This document shows positions 33,409 to 39,195 of a stretch of DNA of 64,000 bases, one piece after another. Each line of letters opens with the position of its first letter. The stretch's first letter is position 1. Origin of the DNA: an uncultured Clostridia bacterium (GTDB lineage: Bacteria; Bacillota; Clostridia; TANB77; CAG-508). The position numbers were made by a program, and so were the translations under genes. The stretch lies in contig CAKOVS010000005.1 of the NCBI GenBank assembly GCA_934122085.1, forward strand, positions 1-64,000, written 5' to 3'. The notes under the pieces are model-generated. The model was not told the origin of the DNA and did no database searches. It saw only the letters and a program-made list of their open reading frames with translations.

Positions 33409-33954
33409 ATGGAATATTTTGAAAAAATTATGAAAAAAACAGGATGGACATCTTTGTTATCATCAATAGTTTTTGCAATATTAGGAATTATATTAATTAC
33501 AAATCCAGAAGGAACAATAAAATTTGTTTCTGCAATATTGGGAATTATGTTTATACTTGCAGGAGCATATAAAATAATAAGTTATTATCAAAACAAAGGA
33601 AAATATGATATCATGAATTATGATATAGCTTATGGAATTATAGCAGTTATATTAGGAATTGCAACAATTGCATATAGTGAACAAATAAGTTCAATATTTA
33701 GAATTTTTATAGGAATATGGATTGTTTATAGCAGTATAATGAGATTTAGTTTAGCTTTAAAATTAAAAACTATAAGTTCAAATATATGGATATATAGCAT
33801 AATATTAGCTATTTGTATGTTTATTTGTGGATTATATACAATATTTGTATCTAATTTAGTTGTTGTTTCAATTGGTATAAGCATATTAATTTATGCAATT
33901 ATTGATGCTATTGAAGATATTATATTTTTAGTTAATGTTAATAAATTAAGTTAA
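33409..33954 (+). CDS. HdeD/DUF308-family membrane protein
   Basis: A protein of about 181 residues with six hydrophobic segments. It shows the DUF308/HdeD repeat pattern of G-I-x-L-I-P/N motifs (ILGIILITNPEGT, VILGIATIAYSEQ, IFIGIWIVYSSIMRF). HdeD-like proteins occur in the membrane and are linked to acid resistance in enterobacteria; the role in Clostridia is unknown. The frame opens at GTG 33400, but gaaggag at 33394-33400 sets the start at ATG 33409 (MEYFEKIMKK). It lies 58 bp after the histidine kinase gene and may be in the same transcript. Confidence 0.82.
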   Translation: MEYFEKIMKKTGWTSLLSSIVFAILGIILITNPEGTIKFVSAILGIMFILAGAYKIISYYQNKGKYDIMNYDIAYGIIAVILGIATIAYSEQISSIFRIFIGIWIVYSSIMRFSLALKLKTISSNIWIYSIILAICMFICGLYTIFVSNLVVVSIGISILIYAIIDAIEDIIFLVNVNKLS

Positions 33955-33964
33955 GAATTATGAG

Positions 33965-33999
33965 GGTGGTAATAGTAAAATGTTACCATTCTTTTTTTG
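33965..33999 (+). terminator. Terminator after the DUF308 gene
   Basis: tggtaa and ttacca pair (33967-33972 with 33983-33988), extended by wobble pairs, and are followed by ctttttttg. Confidence 0.75.
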
Positions 34000-34043
34000 T
34001 AAAAATATAAGCAAAACTTATAATATATATTACAATAATTAAT

Positions 34044-34072
34044 TTGATTTATTATAAGAGTTATGTTAATAT
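34044..34072 (+). promoter_or_regulatory. Islet promoter, copy 1
   Basis: TTGATT (34044-34049), a 17-bp spacer and extended -10 TGTTAATAT (-10 at 34067-34072). A 22-bp stretch from gttatgttaa to tatatgta is identical in the promoter at 35667-35695. ATAATTAATTT also recurs at the same distance upstream in both copies. Confidence 0.7.
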
Positions 34073-34098
34073 ATATATGTACGAAGAACAAACATATA

Positions 34099-34117
34099 TA
34101 AGTCTTGTTGAGACTTA
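34099..34117 (+). promoter_or_regulatory. Islet leader hairpin, copy 1
   Basis: taagtct pairs with agactta around the loop tgttg. The hairpin lies 17 nt after the shared 22-bp promoter block, exactly as in copy 2 (35722-35740). The stem bases differ between copies in a compensating way. Confidence 0.6.
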
Positions 34118-34143
34118 CAAATCAATTGGAGGTTTTTTTCCCT

Positions 34144-34632
34144 ATGGAAAAACTGTTCTATGAAGTCGTCACTGGAAATCACTATGATCTGGAGGAGGCT
34201 AACAAACATAATGATAAGCTTAGGAAAAAGGATAAAGTGAAGGCAAAGGATATGCCTAGCACTGAGCTCAATTTCATCAAGGAACACCATTGTGGATGCT
34301 GTTTGCATTATGGCATGGCTTTGTTTAAGCTGATGCGTGATGCAGGAATGAAATGTTTCATTTCCATTTCTGTGGAAGAAAATCCTGTTACCCATGAGAA
34401 GACAGACATGCATGTTAGTGTCTACTATATCAAGGAGGGAAAGGAGTATATCGCAGATCCTGTTGAGGCTGTGAAGACCGGAACACTCGGCTTTGACCAG
34501 ATTCCGTTGGAAAGCTTTATCAGGGAAAATGGTACTGTATGGATCTTTGATCCCTATGGAGAACATGGTGATGAAGAATTCTTCAGTAGTTTTATGGCCA
34601 CACCTTTGGCTACATTTACTGGTGAAGAATAA
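34144..34632 (+). CDS. Unknown small protein, possibly transglutaminase/papain-like
   Basis: A 162-residue protein with no signal peptide. It contains HHCGCCLHYGMALFKLM (Cys50, 52, 53), then DMHVSVYYIKEGKEYIADPVEA. The order Cys - His - Asp and the spacing recall transglutaminase-like cysteine enzymes (C-x-x-Y-A/G, HV, D-P), but similarity is weak and catalysis is inferred. Codon usage (CTG, AAG, ATC, GTC, GGC) is clearly different from all neighbours, suggesting recent acquisition. It is a single-gene unit with its own promoter, leader hairpin and double terminator. The start at ATG 34144 follows ggaggt with a longish T-rich spacer. Confidence 0.8.
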   Translation: MEKLFYEVVTGNHYDLEEANKHNDKLRKKDKVKAKDMPSTELNFIKEHHCGCCLHYGMALFKLMRDAGMKCFISISVEENPVTHEKTDMHVSVYYIKEGKEYIADPVEAVKTGTLGFDQIPLESFIRENGTVWIFDPYGEHGDEEFFSSFMATPLATFTGEE

Positions 34633-34644
34633 GTCTCACAGACT

Positions 34645-34712
34645 AAAGTAAAAAGTCTCATTTGCTTTTTACTTTGAGAAGCTATCGGCTAATTTGCCGA
34701 TGGCTTTTTTCG
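34645..34712 (+). terminator. Double terminator of islet 1
   Basis: The first stem pairs aaagtaaaaag (34645-34655) with ctttttacttt (34665-34675). The second pairs aagctatcggc with gccgatggctt (34679-34706) and runs into tttttt. Strong insulation from the downstream gene. Confidence 0.85.
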
Positions 34713-34772
34713 TATAATTCTTGAAAGTAGTTATATAATATGATAAAATGCAAAAAAGAAAGGAACTAAAAT

Positions 34773-35627
34773 ATGTATGATGTCATTATAATAGGAGCAG
34801 GACCTGCAGGGATAACAGCAGGATTATATACTCAAAGAGGAAATTTAAAAACATTAATTATTCATAATGGAAAAACATCTTTAGAAAATGCAAATAAAAT
34901 TGATAATTATTATGGATTTGAAAATGGAATAACAGGTAAAGACTTATATTTTCAAGGAATTAGGCAAGCTCAAAATATTGGAATAGATGTAAAAAATGAA
35001 GAAGTAATAAAAATAGAAATGATAGAAAAAAGTTTTAAAGTGAAAACAGCCAAAAATGAATATATTTCTAAAACGATTATAATAGCAATGGGAACAAAGA
35101 AAAAAACTTTACAAATAGATGGAGTAGAACAATTTGAAGGTAAAGGAATAAGTTATTGTGCTATTTGTGATGGATTTTTTTATAGAAACAAAGATGTTGC
35201 AGTAATTGGAAATGGAGATTATGCAATATCTGAAGTGAATGATTTATTACCAGTTGTAAATAAAATTACAATATTAACAAATGGAAAAACTGCTCCAGAT
35301 ATAAGGCGTGAAAAAGTAGAAATAAATAATAGAACTATAAAAGAAATATTTGGACACGAAAAAGTTGAGAAAATTGAATTTGATGACGGAACAGATATAA
35401 ATGTAAATGGAATATTTATAGCACAAGGAACAGCAGATAGTACAGATATAGCTAAAAAAATTGGATTAGTATTAGAAAATAATAAAATAAAAGTTAATGA
35501 GAATATGGAAACAAACATTAAAGGAATATATGCTTGTGGAGATTGCATAGGTGGAACATTTCAAATTTCCAAAGCAGTAAATGATGGAATGAGAGCAGGA
35601 TTAAGTATAATTAGATTTTTGAAATAG
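34773..35627 (+). CDS. trxB: Thioredoxin reductase-like flavoprotein, possibly ferredoxin-dependent
   Basis: A 284-residue flavoprotein that reduces thioredoxin through FAD and a redox disulfide. The FAD motif IIGAGPAGITAGLY is at the N-terminus, CAICDG gives Cys129/Cys132, and the C-terminal FAD motif GIYACGDCIGGTFQ is intact. The pyridine-nucleotide domain is unusual: the canonical GGGDSAxEEA reads GNGDYAISEV, and no HRRxxxR NADPH-phosphate motif is seen. Loss of these motifs is the hallmark described for clostridial ferredoxin-dependent thioredoxin reductases (FFTR). It is also shorter than the usual roughly 310 residues. trxA lies downstream, beyond the second islet. Confidence 0.88.
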   Translation: MYDVIIIGAGPAGITAGLYTQRGNLKTLIIHNGKTSLENANKIDNYYGFENGITGKDLYFQGIRQAQNIGIDVKNEEVIKIEMIEKSFKVKTAKNEYISKTIIIAMGTKKKTLQIDGVEQFEGKGISYCAICDGFFYRNKDVAVIGNGDYAISEVNDLLPVVNKITILTNGKTAPDIRREKVEINNRTIKEIFGHEKVEKIEFDDGTDINVNGIFIAQGTADSTDIAKKIGLVLENNKIKVNENMETNIKGIYACGDCIGGTFQISKAVNDGMRAGLSIIRFLK

Positions 35628-35666
35628 ATATAATCAATACTTATATAAAACATAAGGATAATTAAT

Positions 35667-35695
35667 TTTACATTTTAATAATGTTATGTTAATAT
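35667..35695 (+). promoter_or_regulatory. Islet promoter, copy 2
   Basis: TTTACA (35667-35672), a 17-bp spacer and extended -10 TGTTAATAT (-10 at 35690-35695). The 22-bp core is identical to that at 34061-34082, and the upstream ATAATTAATTT is placed identically. Confidence 0.7.
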
Positions 35696-35721
35696 ATATA
35701 TGTAAGACACATAGAATAATT

Positions 35722-35740
35722 TAGGTTTCATTGAAACTTA
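35722..35740 (+). promoter_or_regulatory. Islet leader hairpin, copy 2
   Basis: taggttt pairs with aaactta around the loop cattg. Compared with copy 1 a C-G pair has become T-A and an A-T pair has become G-T wobble, so the fold is kept while the sequence drifts. Confidence 0.6.
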
Positions 35741-35764
35741 AACAATTATTTGGAGGAATGCATC

Positions 35765-36187
35765 ATGAAAAAATTCATCAAAGCAATCACTACCACCATT
35801 CTGTCCCTGGCAATTATGACTGGGTGCGCAAGAAATCCTTTTGCGACTGACGATTATCATGCGATTCTGACAGTAAAATCCAATGTTGGAGTTCATGGAG
35901 TGTTTGAGTCTCACAATGGACTTGGACTGACTTGGACTGGTCAGAAGCAGGCAATTACCTATCCGGTGAGATTTTTTATTAACAAGGGGGAATCAATTGA
36001 AGTTGAATTTAAGTGTGAGGCATGTGGAACGACAATTAAGGAAAAGATGACTTGTTCTCAGTCGAAGCTGTTTGAGTGCGAGTGTCCTATCGAGGGGGAT
36101 GAAAACAACAATGCGAGGGAATACATTGTTGTGAAATTGTATGATACCGAAAAATATCTTGAAACCCAGGAGGAAAAGAACAAATAA
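35765..36187 (+). CDS. Small lipoprotein with Cys-rich domain
   Basis: A 140-residue predicted lipoprotein. The signal KKFIKAITTTILSLAIMTGC ends in the lipobox IMTGC, giving a lipidated N-terminal Cys on the outer face of the membrane. The mature part contains KCEACGTTIKEKMTC and FECECP, a possible four-Cys metal site. No family is recognised. Codon usage (CTG, AAG, GTG, ATC) is foreign to the region, as in the islet gene at 34144 with which it shares promoter and leader. The frame opens at 35750, but tggagga sits between there and ATG 35765, which gives a clean lipoprotein signal. Confidence 0.82.
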   Translation: MKKFIKAITTTILSLAIMTGCARNPFATDDYHAILTVKSNVGVHGVFESHNGLGLTWTGQKQAITYPVRFFINKGESIEVEFKCEACGTTIKEKMTCSQSKLFECECPIEGDENNNAREYIVVKLYDTEKYLETQEEKNK

Positions 36188-36189
36188 TT

Positions 36190-36236
36190 GAAAGAAAGAG
36201 ACTGTTACTATTAGATTTAGTGACAGCCTTTTTCTG
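36190..36236 (+). terminator. Terminator of islet 2
   Basis: gactgttact pairs imperfectly (wobble and a mismatch) with agtgacagcc, followed by tttttc. It ends the lipoprotein transcript before trxA. Confidence 0.65.
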
Positions 36237-36348
36237 TTTTTAGAAAAAATGTAATATATATAAGACAAAAAGTTAAAAATGTGTTATAATTCAAATTAAA
36301 TATAGAAAAAATATAGTAGAGAATAATTATATAGGAGGAATCAAAAAA

Positions 36349-36651
36349 ATGATAGAAGAAATAAAGAATTCGGAAGAATTTGAAAATGCAATAAAAAGTA
36401 ATGTAACTGTATTTGCAGATTTTTATGCAACTTGGTGTATGCCATGTAAAATGATGTCTAGAATAATAGATGAAATAGCAAAAGAACATCAAGAAGTAAA
36501 ATTTGTTAAAATAGATGTAGATCAAAATACAGAATTAGCGATAAAATATAATGTTATGAGTATACCAACAATGATAATATTTAAGAATGGAAATGCAAGT
36601 AAAACATTTATTGGAGTAACAGATAAAAGTGAAATAATTGCAGAATTTTAA
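36349..36651 (+). CDS. trxA: Thioredoxin
   Basis: A 100-residue thioredoxin-fold protein with the active site WCMPC (Cys30 and Cys33), where most thioredoxins have WCGPC. The fold is supported by FADFYATW, VKIDVDQN and the cis-Pro motif SIPTMIIFKNG. It is a cytoplasmic disulfide reductant, probably reduced by the flavoprotein at 34773. The gene is separated from that enzyme only by the inserted lipoprotein islet. The SD aggagg precedes the ATG. Confidence 0.93.
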   Translation: MIEEIKNSEEFENAIKSNVTVFADFYATWCMPCKMMSRIIDEIAKEHQEVKFVKIDVDQNTELAIKYNVMSIPTMIIFKNGNASKTFIGVTDKSEIIAEF

Positions 36652-36670
36652 TAGAAATAAGAGGAGAAAA

Positions 36671-37471
36671 ATGAACAGAGAAATATTAAATGATTACAAA
36701 AATAAAGACGAAAAAATGTTATTAGCAGAGGTGTTAGATAAAATAGAAAACACAAATAATAGAAATAAAATTGAACATACTGATTTTTTTGATTTATCTC
36801 AAAATGAATTAGTACAAAAATTTTTAAACAAACAAAAATTTGAAAATTATATGCAATATGGTGGATTTGATGAAGCTGAAAGAAAAATGTATGTATTTTA
36901 TCCAGAAAAATTTAATGAGCAAGTTGTTGAAAAAAATTTATCTAGCATTGTTCAAATTATTAGAATTATATTACCAGATGACTTAATAGGAAAATACACT
37001 CATAGAGATTATTTAGGAGCAGTTATGAAACTTGGAGTAAAGAGAGAAAAGGTTGGAGATATAATTGTAGAAAATAATGGTGCAGATATTATAATTGATA
37101 AAGAAATTACTAAATTTTTAGAACAAAATTTAAGTGAATTAACGAGATTTTCAAAATCAACAATTACAGTAGAAGATATACAAAATTTAAGAAATGTTGA
37201 AGTAAAAAAGGAAGAAATTGAAATAATAGTAGCCTCTTTAAGACTTGATAATGTTGCATCAGAACTTGCAAGATGTTCAAGAAGCAAAATAATTGAAATA
37301 ATGAATACAGAAAGAGTTTTTGTTAATTTTCAAGTAGAAACAAAGAAAACAAAACAAATAAAAGAAGGAGATATGATTACAATAAGGGGAAAAGGACGAT
37401 TTTTTATAAAAGAGATTATCGGGCAAACTAGAAGTGGCAGAACAATATTAAAAGTAGAAAAATTTGTATAA
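36671..37471 (+). CDS. ylmH: YlmH-like S4-domain RNA-binding protein
   Basis: A protein of about 266 residues of the YlmH family. It has the conserved QYGGFDEAERKMYVFYPE motif, a central LTHRDYLGAVMKLGVKREKVGDI motif (here YTHRDYLGAV), and a C-terminal S4 domain (about 190-260, RLDNVASELARCSRSKIIEIM). YlmH has been linked to ribosome-associated rescue and to cell-division clusters in other Firmicutes; here it stands next to trxA instead. The frame is open from 36638 inside trxA, but gaggag at 36660 sets ATG 36671 as the start. Confidence 0.9.
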   Translation: MNREILNDYKNKDEKMLLAEVLDKIENTNNRNKIEHTDFFDLSQNELVQKFLNKQKFENYMQYGGFDEAERKMYVFYPEKFNEQVVEKNLSSIVQIIRIILPDDLIGKYTHRDYLGAVMKLGVKREKVGDIIVENNGADIIIDKEITKFLEQNLSELTRFSKSTITVEDIQNLRNVEVKKEEIEIIVASLRLDNVASELARCSRSKIIEIMNTERVFVNFQVETKKTKQIKEGDMITIRGKGRFFIKEIIGQTRSGRTILKVEKFV

Positions 37472-37472
37472 T

Positions 37473-37512
37473 AAAAGATCACAGTCTTGAATTTAAAAGA
37501 CTGTGATTTTTA
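37473..37512. terminator. Bidirectional terminator (ylmH / rimI)
   Basis: atcacagtctt and aagactgtgat form an 11-bp stem flanked by A- and T-runs. It serves the convergent S4-protein and rimI transcripts and overlaps the rimI stop. Confidence 0.85.
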
Positions 37513-37953
37513 AATATCATATTTTGTCATAATATAAGCATCTGTAGTATTATTATAATATTTTTTTCTGATTCCTAAATTTTTAAAACCAAACTTTTCA
37601 TATAGTTTAATAGCAGGAGTGTTTTCAACATTTACTTCAAGTGTAAATGTTTTTAAATTCATATCAGAACACAAATCAATTAAAGTTTCCAACATTTCAC
37701 CACCAATGCCTCTACCACGACAAGATTTTTTTACAACTATATTATTTAAAGTAGCTTCATCAAAAATAACTGAAACTCCAGCAAAACCAACAACTTCATT
37801 TTTTTCTTTAGCAATAATATATTTGGTTTTATCATTTACAAGTTCTTGTTTTAATACATTATAGCTCCAAAAATTATCAAAATCAGAATATAATGTATTT
37901 TTCATTTTTTCTAAATCTTCTAAAGTCATTTCAGTTATTTCCATAAAATTCAC
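37510..37953 (-). CDS. rimI: Ribosomal-protein-alanine N-acetyltransferase RimI
   Basis: A 147-residue GNAT acetyltransferase of the RimI type, acetylating the N-terminus of a ribosomal protein (S18 in E. coli) or other proteins. The acetyl-CoA motif A reads VVKKSCRGRGIGGEMLETLI, followed by the conserved LEVNVENTPAIKLYEKFGF segment that defines RimI. It lies 8 bp downstream of tsaB on the minus strand, the usual tsaB-rimI order. tsaE, which often precedes them, is not present here. Confidence 0.92.
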   Translation of the reverse strand: MNFMEITEMTLEDLEKMKNTLYSDFDNFWSYNVLKQELVNDKTKYIIAKEKNEVVGFAGVSVIFDEATLNNIVVKKSCRGRGIGGEMLETLIDLCSDMNLKTFTLEVNVENTPAIKLYEKFGFKNLGIRKKYYNNTTDAYIMTKYDI

Positions 37954-37961
37954 TCCTTTTT

Positions 37962-38633
37962 TTATTTGTTTTCTAAAGCTCTTTCAGCTTGAGATTTTCT
38001 TAAATATAATGGCATTAAATCAAAATTTGTATTTTGATTATAAGCATTTAATCCAGCTAATCCAAGAGAAAAACTACTTAAATCATTTTTATCAGAAAAA
38101 GTACAAGTATTAAGATTAGAAAGTAGATATTCTTTATGTATAATTGAACCATCACCAACAAAATTGATTTTATCATATTTATTTAATATTGGAATGATTT
38201 CTTCTATTGTTCTAAAGTTTAACTCTTCAAGTTGTGTTACAATATTATTTTTCTTTTCAAAAACTCCAAAGTAAACATTATTGTTTTTGGCATCTATAAG
38301 TGAACAGATAATTCCATCACTATCTATATTGTAAGCTAAAGATTCTAAAGAAGAAATTCCAACACATGAAATATGTAAACTATCTTTAAAGGCAAGTACT
38401 GTTCCAACACCAATTCTTATACCAGTGAAAGATCCAGGCCCTTTATCACAAACAATTAAATTTATATCTTGTAAAGTTAATTTACTTTCAGATAATGCTT
38501 GTTCGATTACAGGCATTATTTTTTCTGAATGATTTCTAGCATCATTAACAATAATTTCTTTTATACATTTTTTATTTTCTAAAACAGCTACTGTACATAA
38601 ATTGCTTGCTGTATCTATACTTAATATTTTCAA
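37962..38633 (-). CDS. tsaB: tRNA threonylcarbamoyladenosine biosynthesis protein TsaB
   Basis: TsaB is the non-catalytic ASKHA partner of TsaD in making t6A37 of ANN-decoding tRNAs. The 223-residue protein starts MKILSIDTASNLCTVAV. It has the DARNHSEKIMPVI motif, GPGSFTGIRIGVGTVLAFKDS and CSLIDAKNNNVYFGVFE, all characteristic. The C-terminal PLYLRKSQAE is also typical. It is the first gene of the minus-strand pair with rimI. Confidence 0.94.
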   Translation of the reverse strand: MKILSIDTASNLCTVAVLENKKCIKEIIVNDARNHSEKIMPVIEQALSESKLTLQDINLIVCDKGPGSFTGIRIGVGTVLAFKDSLHISCVGISSLESLAYNIDSDGIICSLIDAKNNNVYFGVFEKKNNIVTQLEELNFRTIEEIIPILNKYDKINFVGDGSIIHKEYLLSNLNTCTFSDKNDLSSFSLGLAGLNAYNQNTNFDLMPLYLRKSQAERALENK

Positions 38634-38743
38634 TTTTTTTCCTTCTTTCTTGTGAATATGCTTATTATACTACAATTAAATAGATTTTACAATAAAAAAA
38701 TAATACATAGTTAAAAAAATGGTATAAGTTGAAAGAGAAAATG

Positions 38744-38779
38744 ATAAACAACCCATTCCTAAAAGAATGAGTTGTTTAT
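38744..38779. terminator. Terminator hairpin upstream of tsaB
   Basis: ataaacaac..cattc pairs with gaatg..gttgtttat (38744-38758 with 38765-38779, one mismatch). On the minus strand it follows the 38795-39058 gene, and A/T runs flank it on both sides. Confidence 0.7.
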
Positions 38780-38794
38780 TTTATATTAATTTTG

Positions 38795-39058
38795 CTAGAA
38801 GCAACAATTTTTCTTTTTATTTGTTTTCTTACAGCAGAATAATGATATTAAAGAAATTATAAACAATATACCTAATGTTATTAATAAAACAATTACAGCT
38901 CCTAATCCTAATGTTTCAACAACACTAAGTAAACTTTCAACTAAAACACCAACAAAGAAAAATAAAGCTAAAGTTACTATTCCAGTGATTATCCATAAAC
39001 ATGAACAATCTTTCTTCTTAGGCTCTTTTTTACAAAAAATATCTACTTCTGGTTCCAT
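38795..39058 (-). CDS. Small two-helix membrane protein with Cys/Lys-rich ends
   Basis: An 87-residue protein of unknown family. The basic, Cys-containing N-terminus (MEPEVDIFCKKEPKKKDCSC) leads into two membrane helices (about 22-45 and 50-76) and a C-terminal CCKKTNKKKNCCF tail. Both ends carry Lys and Cys and probably face the cytoplasm. On the minus strand ggaggt precedes ATG 39058 by 7 nt, so the upstream GTG in frame is unlikely to be used. It is monocistronic, with a terminator hairpin following. Confidence 0.7.
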   Translation of the reverse strand: MEPEVDIFCKKEPKKKDCSCLWIITGIVTLALFFFVGVLVESLLSVVETLGLGAVIVLLITLGILFIISLISLFCCKKTNKKKNCCF

Positions 39059-39195
39059 AATTAGCACCTCCAGTCCTAATATATAGTATGCTACTTTTAA
39101 ATATGTAGTTACATAATGTTGATGATTTTGATGTATATATATTGAATTATTTTAAATTTTATGATTTAATATAAATGGAAAAAGGGGGAATAAAA

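Noticed and set aside
34066..34566. Minus-strand frame of 166 codons opposite the islet gene
   Set aside because: No SD; it would run against the promoter, leader hairpin and terminator of the plus-strand gene.
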